A stretch of 64,000 nt of DNA from Streptomyces aurantiacus (GCF_001418335.1 NZ_LIPP01000028.1:18473-82472); one strand, 5' to 3'. Shown: positions 15,335-23,703, counted from the first letter of the stretch. Program-made: numbers and translations. Notes: a model not told the origin generated them from the sequence alone.

Positions 15335-16104
15335 CCGCGTACACCGACGAGGGCTCCGGACGGCCGGTCCTCCTCTCGGCCTCGCTCGGCACCACCGCCG
15401 CGATGTGGGCGCCGCAGCGCGCACGCCTGCGCGCCGGACGCCGGGTGATCGCGTACGACCACCGCGGGCACGGCGCCTCCCCGGCGCCCCCGGGACCGTA
15501 CGACCTCGCCGGCCTGGTCCACGACGCCGTCACCCTGCTCGACACGCTGGAGATCGAATCCGCCGACGTCGTGGGAGTGAGCCTCGGTGGCACCGTCGGG
15601 CTCGCTCTCGCGGCCGACCACCCCGGGCGGGTACGCAGCCTCGTCACCGTCAACGCGCCCGTCGTCGCGGACGACCCCGGCTTCTGGCGGCGACGCGCCG
15701 CGGCGGTCCGCGAACAGGGCATGGCGGTGGCCACCTCGGGCCTGCTGGGCCGCTGGTACGCCCCCGCCGTGGCGGACGCACCACCACCGCTGGTGACGGA
15801 CACCGTCGGCGGCGTCGGACGCCTCGACCCCGAGGGGTACGCGGCCTGTTGCGAAGCCATCGCCGGAACGGATCTCCGCGACCGGCTGGCCGGCATCCGG
15901 TGCCCCGTCCTCGTGGTGAACGGGCTCGCGGACGCCGTCGTACCCGCCCACCACGCGCGGACCGTCGCCGACACCGTGCCCGGCGCCCGGCACGTCGCCC
16001 TGCCCGGCGCCGGACACCTGCTGACCCAGGAGATCCCCGACCGGTTCCACGCGCTGCTGACCGAACACTGGACCGCCACCGTCGAGCGAAAGGCCACCCC
16101 GTGA
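15331..16104 (+). CDS. Alpha/beta hydrolase, enol-lactonase (PcaD)-like
   Basis: A 257-residue cytoplasmic alpha/beta hydrolase with a complete triad: nucleophile Ser84 in GVSLGG, Asp in the NGLADAVVP loop, and His in GAGHLLTQE. The oxyanion-hole region and the order DHRGHGAS, GVSLGG, GAGH closely match 3-oxoadipate enol-lactone hydrolases, so a lactone or ester intermediate is a plausible substrate (inference). GTG 15331 and GTG 16101 give 4-bp overlaps at both ends, so it is tightly embedded in the operon. Confidence 0.85.
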   Translation: MTAYTDEGSGRPVLLSASLGTTAAMWAPQRARLRAGRRVIAYDHRGHGASPAPPGPYDLAGLVHDAVTLLDTLEIESADVVGVSLGGTVGLALAADHPGRVRSLVTVNAPVVADDPGFWRRRAAAVREQGMAVATSGLLGRWYAPAVADAPPPLVTDTVGGVGRLDPEGYAACCEAIAGTDLRDRLAGIRCPVLVVNGLADAVVPAHHARTVADTVPGARHVALPGAGHLLTQEIPDRFHALLTEHWTATVERKATP

Positions 16105-17444
16105 ACAGCTACGTCACCGAACCCACCCGGCAGACCCCGGTGCTCGGCGAGTGGGAAGTGGTCGTCCTCGGCGGAGGCCCCGCCGGGCTGGCCGCGGCCA
16201 CCGCCGCCGCCCGCGCCGGTCGCAGCACCCTGCTGGTGGAGAAGGGCGGATACCTCGGCGGCGCCGGTACCGGCGGCGGCCTCTCCACCTTCTGCGGCAT
16301 GTACTCCAACGTCCACGGCGAGCACGTCCTCACCGTCCGCGGGCACGCCACCGAACTCCTGGAGCGCATCGACCGCCTCGGCGGGCTGCGCGCCCCGCAC
16401 CTGTCCTTCGCCGACCGCATCCAGGCGCAGGCCTACGACATCCCGGCCTACCGCAGCGCCGCCGACGAACACGTCCTCGCCGCCGGGGCCCAACTGCTCT
16501 ACCACGCCTTCGCGGTGGGCGCGATCACCGGCCCGTCGGGGATCGAGGCGGTCGTCGTGGAGTCCAAGTCCGGCCGTGGCGTCCTGCGCGGCCAGGTCTT
16601 CATCGACTCCTCCGGGGACGGTGACCTGATGGCCTGGTCCGGTACGGGACACGAGAAGGCCGATCCGTACGGCGACATGCTCTTCCCGTCCACCATGTTC
16701 CGTATCAACGCGGTGGACGACGAGCGCGCCGGGCCCGCGTGGAAGACGCTGCCCCGGCTCATGGACGAGGCGGTCGCGGCCGGCCGGCCCCGCTTCCCCC
16801 GGCGCGGCGCCATCGTGCGCCCCCAGCGGGACGCCATCGAGTGGCGGGCCAACGCGACCCAGCTGCGCAACCCGGACGGCAGCGCCGTCGACGGCACCGA
16901 CGTCTGGCAGCTCACCCACGGTGAGGTGCAGGGCCGCGCACAGGCCCAGGAGGTGTTCGGCTTCATACGCGAGAACCATCCCGGCTTCGAGCGGTCCTAC
17001 ATCGTCGACATCGGCCCCGAGATCGGTATCCGCGAGACCCGCCGGCTCCTCGGCCGGTACGTCCTCACCGAGGACGACGTCCGCTCGTGTGCCCGCTTCG
17101 AGGACTCGATCGGCCTCAACGGCTGGCCGGTGGAGGCCCATGTCGACGGCGACCTCGACATCCGCTGGCCCTACGGCGACGACCCGGTGGGCTACAACCA
17201 GCTGCCCTATCGCGTGCTCGTCCCCTCCGAAGGACCCGGGAACCTGCTGGTCGCCGGGCGCTGTGCGTCGATGACCCACGGCGGCCAGTCCGCCGCCCGC
17301 GTCGCGGGCCCCTGCTTCGCCATGGGACAGGCCGCGGGCACGGCCGCCCACCTGGCGCTCAAGGCCCGGAGCACGGTCGCCGAGGTCGACACCGGCGAGC
17401 TGCGCGCCGAACTCGAAGAGGAGGGCGCATGTCTGACGCTGTGA
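16101..17444 (+). CDS. FAD-dependent oxidoreductase (PF12831-type)
   Basis: This 447-residue flavoprotein has an N-terminal Rossmann motif GGGPAGLAAA at about 24-33, then EKGGYLGGAGTGG as seen in the FAD_oxidored family. Near the C-terminus, VAGRCASMTHGGQSAARVAGPCFAMGQAAGTAA is the FAD-binding end motif. Such enzymes oxidise or dehydrogenate small hydroxylated substrates. They lack the Fe-S domain of fumarate reductases. GTG 16101 overlaps the hydrolase stop. The long upstream open frame to 15183 is a shadow of the hydrolase gene. Its redox partner is not visible. Confidence 0.85.
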   Translation: MNSYVTEPTRQTPVLGEWEVVVLGGGPAGLAAATAAARAGRSTLLVEKGGYLGGAGTGGGLSTFCGMYSNVHGEHVLTVRGHATELLERIDRLGGLRAPHLSFADRIQAQAYDIPAYRSAADEHVLAAGAQLLYHAFAVGAITGPSGIEAVVVESKSGRGVLRGQVFIDSSGDGDLMAWSGTGHEKADPYGDMLFPSTMFRINAVDDERAGPAWKTLPRLMDEAVAAGRPRFPRRGAIVRPQRDAIEWRANATQLRNPDGSAVDGTDVWQLTHGEVQGRAQAQEVFGFIRENHPGFERSYIVDIGPEIGIRETRRLLGRYVLTEDDVRSCARFEDSIGLNGWPVEAHVDGDLDIRWPYGDDPVGYNQLPYRVLVPSEGPGNLLVAGRCASMTHGGQSAARVAGPCFAMGQAAGTAAHLALKARSTVAEVDTGELRAELEEEGACLTL

Positions 17445-17451
17445 GGTCCTC

Positions 17452-18735
17452 ATGATGCTGAGCCCCGCCGACGAGCGCATGCTGGCCGGCGAACAGGGCC
17501 CGGCGGTCGCCGCCCTCGAACTCCTGGTGAAGTACGGCGACCTGATGGGCGCGGAACACCTCATCGACACGGACAACGTGTGCGGCGCCAACCTGTTCGG
17601 GCCCCGGCACTCCCGGGTGCTGGGCACCACCGACCCGGCCGCGCTGTTCTCCCGCTTCTCGCTCGACCTGGAGGAGACGGTCGACGTGCCGCCGTTCCGC
17701 GCGCACAGCTGCCAGCTCATCGGGCCCCGGGACCGCGACCAGTGGGAGCTGCAGGGCATCGCGCCCACCGACGCCACCGCGATGGAGGACAGCGAACGCT
17801 ATCTGGCGGACCGGGGCGTCGACCTGCTCTCCACCTGTACTCCGTACCAGGTGGGCAACGTGCCCCGGTTCGGCGAGCACTGCGCGTGGATGGAGTCCTC
17901 CGCGGTGGTGTACATCAACTCCGTGCTCGGGGCCCGCACCAACACCGAGGGCCGCGAGTCCTCGGCCGCCTCCATGCTGACCGGCCGGACCCCGTACTGC
18001 GGCTATCACCTGGACGCGCACCGGCGTGCCACGCACCTGATCGAGGTACGGCACCCCGTCGTGACCACCGAGGACTGGAACATCCTCGGCTACTGGGTGG
18101 GAGAGCAGGTGCAGGACGCCGTACCGGTACTCACCGGTCCCGGGCTCGCACAGGCACCGGGGGCGCCGACCCCGGTGCGGCTCAAGCAGTTCGGCGCGGC
18201 CGCCGCCTCCTCCGGGGACGTGGAGATGTACCACCTCCCCGGTGTCACCCCGGAGGCCCGGACGGTGGAGGAGGCGCTGGGCGGGCGGCGGCCCGCGGCG
18301 GTCTCGGTCTTCGACGCCGCCACGCGCGCCGCGACCGTGGCCTCGCTGTGCCGGACCGCGGTCGACCGCGAGGTGGACTTCGTGATGATCGGCTGCCCGC
18401 ACGCCTCGCTGGAACAGGTCCGTGAGGTCGCCCGTCTGCTGGACGGACGGCGCCTCGCGGACTCCACGGCCCTGTGGGTGTTCACCCCCAGGGCGCTGCG
18501 CACGGTGGCCGAGCGCAGCGGCTACGTCGCGACCATCGAAAGGGCCGGCGGGCGCGTGCTGTCCGACACCTGTCCGGCGATCGGGCAGTTCCTGCCGCCC
18601 GGCACGAAGGTGTTCGCGACCGACTCGGCGAAGCAGGCGCACTACCTGCCGGCGATCACCGGTGTGCAGGGCTGGTTCGGCAGCGTACGGACCTGCGTCA
18701 CGGCGGCTCTGGACGGCCGGTGGCCCGATGCCTGA
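17452..18735 (+). CDS. Aconitase X, catalytic (large) subunit
   Basis: A 427-residue AcnX catalytic domain (DUF521). Three Cys lie in the family-conserved contexts expected for Fe-S ligands: Cys129 (STCTPYQ), Cys315 (IGCPHASLEQ) and Cys374 (SDTCPAIGQ). Characterised AcnX enzymes are cis-3-hydroxy-L-proline dehydratase in bacteria and phosphomevalonate dehydratase in archaea. No pyrroline-2-carboxylate reductase or mevalonate gene is nearby, so the substrate is open. ATG 17452 is directly followed by ATG 17455. The stop overlaps the small-subunit start. Confidence 0.88.
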   Translation: MMLSPADERMLAGEQGPAVAALELLVKYGDLMGAEHLIDTDNVCGANLFGPRHSRVLGTTDPAALFSRFSLDLEETVDVPPFRAHSCQLIGPRDRDQWELQGIAPTDATAMEDSERYLADRGVDLLSTCTPYQVGNVPRFGEHCAWMESSAVVYINSVLGARTNTEGRESSAASMLTGRTPYCGYHLDAHRRATHLIEVRHPVVTTEDWNILGYWVGEQVQDAVPVLTGPGLAQAPGAPTPVRLKQFGAAAASSGDVEMYHLPGVTPEARTVEEALGGRRPAAVSVFDAATRAATVASLCRTAVDREVDFVMIGCPHASLEQVREVARLLDGRRLADSTALWVFTPRALRTVAERSGYVATIERAGGRVLSDTCPAIGQFLPPGTKVFATDSAKQAHYLPAITGVQGWFGSVRTCVTAALDGRWPDA

Positions 18736-19132
18736 GCTGCTCCGGGGCCGCGGCGTCGTCGCCGGACGGGCGAGCGGACCCGTGCTGCTGTGCACGGCGC
18801 CGGTGTCGGGCTGGGGCGGTATCGACCCGAGGACCGGCGTCATCGTGGAGAACCGTCACCCCCAGCACGGGCAGAGCGTCGCCGGCACCGTGCTGGTGCT
18901 GCCCGGCGCCAAGGGGTCGTCCGGCTGGTCGGGGCAGTTCCACCTCGCCAAACTGCAGGGCACCGCGCCCTGCGCCATTGTGTTCACGCGAATGAACAGC
19001 AAGCTCGCACTCGGCCTCGTCGTCCTGAACGTTCCGGCGGTGACCGGCCTCGAAACGACCGGCACGCTGCGTACCGGAGTCGTGGTGGACGTCGACGGGA
19101 CGGCCGGCACCGTGCTCATCGAGCCGTGCTGA
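18728..19132 (+). CDS. Aconitase X, swivel (small) subunit
   Basis: The 134-residue swivel domain (DUF126) completes the two-subunit AcnX. The conserved loop LPGAKGSSGWSGQFHL places Ser64/Ser65 and Ser68 at the active-site position of the swivel, where a catalytic Ser is expected. ATG 18728 overlaps the large-subunit stop by 8 bp. It acts with the protein at 17452 as one dehydratase. Downstream are three close copies of CCGTGCTGAT that include its own final codons. Confidence 0.88.
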   Translation: MPELLRGRGVVAGRASGPVLLCTAPVSGWGGIDPRTGVIVENRHPQHGQSVAGTVLVLPGAKGSSGWSGQFHLAKLQGTAPCAIVFTRMNSKLALGLVVLNVPAVTGLETTGTLRTGVVVDVDGTAGTVLIEPC

Positions 19133-19178
19133 TCACCGTGCTGATCAAACCGTGCTGATTCGAAGGGAAGACTGATCG

Positions 19179-20015
19179 ATGGACACTCTGCACATCGACG
19201 GACAGGTGGTGCTGGTGACCGGCGCGGGCAGCGGCATCGGCCATGCCATCGCCCGTGCCTGCGTCGCCGAGGGCGCCACGGTGCACCTCGCGGACGTCTC
19301 GGACACCGTCCATGACGCGGCCGGGAAACTGGCCGAGGAATCGACCGGGGCCGGAACTGTGGTCTCGCACGTCTGTGACGTGCGGGACAAGGACGCGGTC
19401 CGCGTCCTCCTGGACGATGTCGTCGCGGCTTCCGGCCGTCTCGACATCTCCTTCCTGAACGCCGGCATCAACGGCGTGCCCTCCCTCCTCCAACCCGGCG
19501 GCGCGATCGACGAGTTGTCGTTCGAGGCGTGGCGAGGGGTCATGGACGTCAACCTGGACGGACTCTTCCACTCCCTCCAGCACAGTGCCCGGGTCATGAA
19601 GAAGCAGCGGTCCGGCAGCATCGTCGTCACCGCCTCCACCGCGGGCCTGCGCGCGGAGCCCCGCGTCAGTTATCCCTACGTCGCGTCGAAGTCCGCCGTG
19701 GTCGGCCTGGTGCGCCAGGCCTCGCTGGAACTCGCACGGTTCAACGTCCGGATCAACGCCCTGGCGCCGGGTCCGGTGGTCACCAACATCGGTGGCACGG
19801 GGCCCCGGCCCGCCGCCGCCGTGGCCGCCTGGGAGGACTCCGTCCCGATGCGTCGCTGGGGCCGGCCCGACGACGTCGCGGGGCTGGCACTCCTGCTGGC
19901 TTCCGGCGCCTCGTCGTGGATGACCGGCGGCATCCACGTCGTGGACGGCGGCGCGTCGGCTCTCACCCAGATCCCCAGCGCCGCGCTCCCCGCTCCCGAC
20001 ACCACCGCACTGTAA
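19179..20015 (+). CDS. SDR-family oxidoreductase ending the catabolic island
   Basis: A 278-residue classical short-chain dehydrogenase with the cofactor motif TGAGSGIG (14-21), the NAG motif LNAGING and the active-site YVASK. The residue after beta-2 is Asp (HLADVSD), which favours NAD+ over NADP+. It would oxidise or reduce a hydroxyl/keto intermediate in the island's pathway. It is 46 bp after the AcnX small subunit, with GAAGGGAAG upstream of ATG 19179, and is probably on the same transcript. Confidence 0.87.
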   Translation: MDTLHIDGQVVLVTGAGSGIGHAIARACVAEGATVHLADVSDTVHDAAGKLAEESTGAGTVVSHVCDVRDKDAVRVLLDDVVAASGRLDISFLNAGINGVPSLLQPGGAIDELSFEAWRGVMDVNLDGLFHSLQHSARVMKKQRSGSIVVTASTAGLRAEPRVSYPYVASKSAVVGLVRQASLELARFNVRINALAPGPVVTNIGGTGPRPAAAVAAWEDSVPMRRWGRPDDVAGLALLLASGASSWMTGGIHVVDGGASALTQIPSAALPAPDTTAL

Positions 20016-20017
20016 GT

Positions 20018-20036
20018 GGCCGTACCGGCGACGGCC
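20018..20036 (+). terminator. Short stem-loop after the SDR gene
   Basis: GGCCGT (20018-20023) and ACGGCC (20031-20036) form a 6-bp stem with a 7-nt loop just 2 bp after the TAA stop of the island's last gene. It is a plausible operon end. The lack of a U-run keeps confidence modest. Confidence 0.5.
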
Positions 20037-20120
20037 GCGGGGCGAAATTCGGTTGCGGCCGGCCCGTACGCACGGGACATGATGGCCACGGACCACTCCC
20101 GAACCCTCGCAGGAGCTCGC

Positions 20121-20258
20121 ATGCGCCGATTCCTCGGAACCTCTCGCCCCCACCGGACGACCGTTCTTGAGGACTCGACCACTCATGCACTTCCTGAACA
20201 CCGCGCGCCCTTCGCGCACCCTGAACATCGGCATCCTGGCGCACGTCGACGCGGGTAA
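20121..20258 (+). CDS. Possible 45-codon leader ORF overlapping the ribosomal protection gene
   Basis: ATG 20121 is preceded by GCAGGAGCTCGC, a better ribosome-binding site than that of the main gene. The 45-codon frame is Arg/His/Pro-rich and overlaps the first 74 bases of the GTPase gene in another frame. Translation through it could influence initiation at 20185, as leader peptides do for other inducible resistance genes. The product resembles no known protein, and it may be a chance frame. Confidence 0.25.
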   Translation: MRRFLGTSRPHRTTVLEDSTTHALPEHRAPFAHPEHRHPGARRRG

Positions 20259-22080
20259 GACCAGCCTCACCGAGCGGCTGCTCTTCGACTCCGGCGTCAT
20301 CGACCGGCTCGGCAGCGTCGACGCCGGTGACACCCGTACGGACGACGGCGCGATCGAGCGGCAGCGCGGGATCACCATCCGTTCGGCCGTCGCCGCCTTC
20401 ACCGCCGGGGACGTACAGATCAACCTCATCGACACCCCCGGGCACTCCGACTTCATCGCCGAGGTCGAACGTGCCCTGGAGGTCCTCGACGGAGCGGTGC
20501 TGCTGCTGTCCGCAGTGGAGGGCGTACAGGCCCAGACCCGGGTGCTGATGAAGACCCTGCGGCGGCTCAGGCTGCCCACGCTCGTCTTCGTGAACAAGAT
20601 CGACCGCGCGGGCGCACGGGAGGAGGGCCTGCTCGACGACATCCGGCGGCGGCTGACTGGGCACATCGTCCCGCTCACGGGCGTACGCGGCATCGGCACC
20701 GCGCACGCCGAAGTCGTACCGCGTCCCCTGGACGCACCGCGTACGACGGAGACGCTCGCCGAGGCCGACTCCGGCATCCTCGCGGCGGTCGTGGACGGCC
20801 CGCCGCCGACTCCGGACGCACTGCGCGCGGCGCTGGCCGCCCGGACCGCCGACGGCTCCCTGCATCCGGTCCTCTTCGGGTCGGCGCTCGGCGGCCAGGG
20901 CATCGCCGAACTCGTCGAGGCCCTGCCCCGGTTGATCCCCGTATCCGGGGTGAGCACCTCGCCGGTCCCGGTCGAGCCACGCGGCACGGTCTTCGCCGTA
21001 CGCACCCGGCCCGACGGTGCGCGAACGGCCTATCTCCGTTTGTTCGAGGGGGCGGTGACGCAACGTCAGCGCCTCACCTTCCTGCGGCGGGAGGCGGACG
21101 GCCGGGAGTCGGTGGTGCCGGGGCGGGCTCTCGGGCTCGACGTGGTGGGCCGGGCGGGACCTCTCACCGCCGGGAACATCGCCGCGGTGACCGGACTGCA
21201 CAACATCCGGGTCGGCGACCGGCTCGGCCGGGGCCCGGACCGCGCCCCGCAGTTCGCCGCTCCCACCCTGGAAACACTGGTCCGGGCCCGGGAGTCCGAC
21301 CGGGCGGCGCCGCTGCGCTCCGCCCTGCTGGCCCTGGCGGACCAGGACCCGTTGATCCACGCGCGGCCCGGCCCGTCCGGCAGCACCGCGCTGCTCCTGT
21401 ACGGCGAGGTGCAGAAGGAGGTCCTCGCCGCGACGCTCACCCAGGACTTCGGCATCGAGGCCGAGTTCGAGCCGAGCCGCGTCCGATGTCTGGAACGTCC
21501 GGTGGGCACGGGCGAGGCGTACGAGGAGATCCAGCGGCACGGCCACACCGGGTTCTGGGCGACGATCGGCCTTCGTGTCGAGCCGGGGCCGCACGGCCGC
21601 GGCACGGTCTTCGCGTACGAGACCGAACTCGGCGCCCTGCCCCGCGCGTTCCACCAGGCCGTCGAGGACACGGTGCACGCCACGCTGCTGGGCGGCGGCC
21701 CGCACGGTTGGCCCGTGACGGACTGCCTCGTCACACTCGTCCGCTCCGGTTTCGTCGCGCCGACGAGCACGGCGGGCGACTTCCGGGGGCTCACGCCGGT
21801 GGTGTTGCGCCGCGCCTTGGAGCACGCGGGAACGCGGGTGTACGAGCCGTACCACTCCTTCGAGACCGAGCTGCCCCTCGACGCGCTCGCCGCCGTCACC
21901 GCCCGACTCGCCGCCTGCGGAGCGGAGTTCGGGGAGACGACGGGCGGCGACGCCTCGTGGCTGGTCACGGGCGAGGTCCCCGCTCGCCACGTGCGCGACC
22001 TCGAACTGCGGCTGCCCGGTCTGACCCACGGCGAGGGCGTCTGGTGGTCGCGGCCCTCGGGGGACCGTCCGGTCCGGTAG
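20185..22080 (+). CDS. Tetracycline-type ribosomal protection protein (TetM/OtrA-like GTPase)
   Basis: The 631-residue translational GTPase resembles EF-G but belongs to the TetM/TetO/OtrA group. G motifs are present: AHVDAGKT (19-26), RGITIRS, DTPGH and NKID. The C-terminal domains IV-V carry the EF-G-like fold that would displace tetracycline from the ribosome. Many Streptomyces keep such a gene without making tetracycline, so resistance is inferred, not shown. ATG 20185 has GAGG only at about -14. A well-positioned small upstream frame (20121-20258) overlaps it. It is separate from the catabolic island by promoter and hairpin. Confidence 0.85.
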   Translation: MHFLNTARPSRTLNIGILAHVDAGKTSLTERLLFDSGVIDRLGSVDAGDTRTDDGAIERQRGITIRSAVAAFTAGDVQINLIDTPGHSDFIAEVERALEVLDGAVLLLSAVEGVQAQTRVLMKTLRRLRLPTLVFVNKIDRAGAREEGLLDDIRRRLTGHIVPLTGVRGIGTAHAEVVPRPLDAPRTTETLAEADSGILAAVVDGPPPTPDALRAALAARTADGSLHPVLFGSALGGQGIAELVEALPRLIPVSGVSTSPVPVEPRGTVFAVRTRPDGARTAYLRLFEGAVTQRQRLTFLRREADGRESVVPGRALGLDVVGRAGPLTAGNIAAVTGLHNIRVGDRLGRGPDRAPQFAAPTLETLVRARESDRAAPLRSALLALADQDPLIHARPGPSGSTALLLYGEVQKEVLAATLTQDFGIEAEFEPSRVRCLERPVGTGEAYEEIQRHGHTGFWATIGLRVEPGPHGRGTVFAYETELGALPRAFHQAVEDTVHATLLGGGPHGWPVTDCLVTLVRSGFVAPTSTAGDFRGLTPVVLRRALEHAGTRVYEPYHSFETELPLDALAAVTARLAACGAEFGETTGGDASWLVTGEVPARHVRDLELRLPGLTHGEGVWWSRPSGDRPVR

Positions 22081-22155
22081 CCGGCCACTCGCCCGACAAG
22101 GCTGTCTGTTCCGGTATTTGAGGGGCATGAGGAAGGAGGAAGGAGGACGGTCCAC

Positions 22156-22806
22156 ATGACGACGTCCCTTGAGCGCCTGCCCGGATGGGCGAAGATCGTG
22201 AGTGCCGTCGTACTGGTCCTGGCAGTGCTCTTCGCCGGTCTGCGGTGGAGCCTGCTGCCCGGCCTTGGCGACGTGTTCCGCGAGGACACCCACGACCGGA
22301 CGGGGCCCACGCTCCTCAAGTCCATCCAGGACATCAGCCGTTACGACGCCGCCTCGGGCAACTTCCAGGTGGTGGTCGATCTGGAGAAGGACACCAAGTA
22401 CCTGCCGGACGCGGTCCGCGGCACCCGCACCCTGTACGTGGGCGCGGGCACCGTCGACTCCTACGTCGACCTCGCGAAGATCCGTGACAAGGACGTGAAG
22501 GTCGACAAGGACCGCACGTCGGCCACGCTCAGGCTGCCCCACGCCGCCCTGGGCAAGCCCGCACTCGACCCCGACCACTCGTACGCCGTCTCCAAGCAGC
22601 GCGGTCTCCTCGACCGGCTCGGCGATGTCTTCTCGGACAACCCGAACGACGAGCGGGCCGTGCAGCGGCTCGCCGCCCGGCACATCGGTGACGCCGCGAA
22701 GGACAGCGAACTGACCGCCCGCGCCGAGGAGAACACCACCGGCATGCTCAAAGGGCTGCTGGGCTCGCTCGGGTTCAAGGAGGTGCACGTGACCTACGGG
22801 ACCTGA
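22156..22806 (+). CDS. DUF4230 domain protein, membrane-anchored
   Basis: A 216-residue protein with one N-terminal helix (about 12-33, IVSAVVLVLAVLFAGLRWSL) and an extracytoplasmic DUF4230 domain after it. The domain contains the family segment TLLKSIQDISRYDAASGNFQVVVDLEKD. No function is established. A purine-rich AGGAAGGAGGAAGGAGG run just upstream supplies several possible ribosome-binding sites for ATG 22156. It is followed by hairpins at 22806-22828 and 22878-22935. Confidence 0.82.
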   Translation: MTTSLERLPGWAKIVSAVVLVLAVLFAGLRWSLLPGLGDVFREDTHDRTGPTLLKSIQDISRYDAASGNFQVVVDLEKDTKYLPDAVRGTRTLYVGAGTVDSYVDLAKIRDKDVKVDKDRTSATLRLPHAALGKPALDPDHSYAVSKQRGLLDRLGDVFSDNPNDERAVQRLAARHIGDAAKDSELTARAEENTTGMLKGLLGSLGFKEVHVTYGT

Positions 22807-22828
22807 GCCTCCGGCAACGACGGAGGCT
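22806..22828 (+). terminator. Terminator hairpin after the DUF4230 gene
   Basis: AGCCTCCG (22806-22813) and CGGAGGCT (22821-22828) form a perfect 8-bp stem with a 7-nt loop that starts at the stop codon. There is no T-tract. Confidence 0.65.
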
Positions 22829-22877
22829 GAGCCCACACCCGGACGGAGCCCATGTCCAGCAGGGCCGACGCCCTGGG

Positions 22878-22935
22878 CAGGGGACGCGCCCGCGAGCAGC
22901 CGAGCAGTCGAGCGCGGCTCGCGGGCGCGCCCCTG
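22878..22935. repeat. Long near-perfect inverted repeat between DUF4230 and VanZ genes
   Basis: Arms at 22878-22897 and 22917-22935 pair along 19 bp with one bulged A, around a 19-nt loop. The RNA form would be a very stable stem. It follows the smaller hairpin at 22806-22828, so it may be a second terminator or a processed RNA end. Confidence 0.7.
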
Positions 22936-23017
22936 CAAGGCGATTGCCGGCGGCATCTTCGGCCACTCCCCGGGTAACCGGCTTGCACCGGACCACAGTT
23001 GAACACTGGAGGGTTAC

Positions 23018-23638
23018 ATGGCACGCGAAGCGCTACGTCCTCGTACCGCCTTTCGTTTCCGCTCCGCGTCGGGCTCCGGCGCCAAGAAGTCGAACCCTCG
23101 CAGCACCGAGCCGCGCCCGCGCGGCGGGACGTCCGGCCGTCGCTCGGCCAAGGCTCCGCGCGAACGGCAGCGGCCCCCCTTCGTCGTACGCCTGCTGGTC
23201 ACGCTCCTCGCCTTCGCCGCCATGGTGGCGTTCGCCGCCGTACTGGCCCGGCTCACGCTCCAGCCGTCACCCGCCTCCGAGGCGCTGACGCACAGCAATC
23301 TGCATCCGGGCCGCTCCCTGCGTGCCTATCTGGATCAGCCCGAACTGCGCGACGCGGTCAAGCAGATCGGCGGCAATCTCGTCCTGGGCATCCCCTTCGG
23401 CATACTGCTGCCCCTCCTCGTACCGGGGACGCGCGGCATTCTGCGGGTGATCCTGCTGACCGCGGCAACCATGCTGCTGGTCGAACTGGTGCAGGGGGCG
23501 CTGGTCACCGGGCGCGCCTTCGACATCGACGACGTCATCCTCAACACCACCGGGGCCCTGATCGGCTATCTGCTCCTCGGCCGACGCCTGAGCCAGGCGG
23601 TGCATCCACGCCGGCGCGACCGCAAGGCTGAGGCGTGA
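23018..23638 (+). CDS. VanZ-family membrane protein
   Basis: A 206-residue protein with a 50-residue basic, Ser/Arg-rich N-terminus and then four hydrophobic segments of the VanZ fold. These include VVRLLVTLLAFAAMVAFAAVL and the signature NLVLGIPFGILLPLL, followed by VELVQGALVTGRAFDIDDVILNTTG. VanZ proteins confer low-level teicoplanin resistance in vanA clusters, but the wider family in actinomycetes is of unknown role. ATG 23018 follows GGAGGGTTAC. Nothing glycopeptide-related is nearby. Confidence 0.85.
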   Translation: MAREALRPRTAFRFRSASGSGAKKSNPRSTEPRPRGGTSGRRSAKAPRERQRPPFVVRLLVTLLAFAAMVAFAAVLARLTLQPSPASEALTHSNLHPGRSLRAYLDQPELRDAVKQIGGNLVLGIPFGILLPLLVPGTRGILRVILLTAATMLLVELVQGALVTGRAFDIDDVILNTTGALIGYLLLGRRLSQAVHPRRRDRKAEA

Positions 23639-23657
23639 GGCCCAAGATGTGAACGGA

Positions 23658-23703
23658 TGGTCCGGACCAAGGTCTTGACGCCTTCTTACTTCACTTCTTA
23701 AAT
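23658..23703 (+). promoter_or_regulatory. Promoter and palindromes of the GH16 glucanase gene
   Basis: TTGACG (23675-23680) and TTAAAT (23698-23703) are separated by 17 bp. Just upstream lies the perfect 12-bp palindrome TGGTCCGGACCA (23658-23669), which differs from the DasR core TGGTCTAGACCA at two central bases. The spacer contains TCTTACTTCAC (23684-23694), similar to TCTTAACTCAC at the promoter of the sugar ABC operon (33535-33545). Regulator assignment is inference. Confidence 0.6.

Noticed and set aside
17087..17455. Alternative 122-codon frame overlapping the FAD oxidoreductase
   Set aside because: It is Arg-rich and without a ribosome-binding site. The AcnX start at 17452 is in another frame.
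20185..22080. Annotation as elongation factor G
   Set aside because: Length, N-terminal motifs and lack of the ribosomal-protein operon context favour the TetM/OtrA group.
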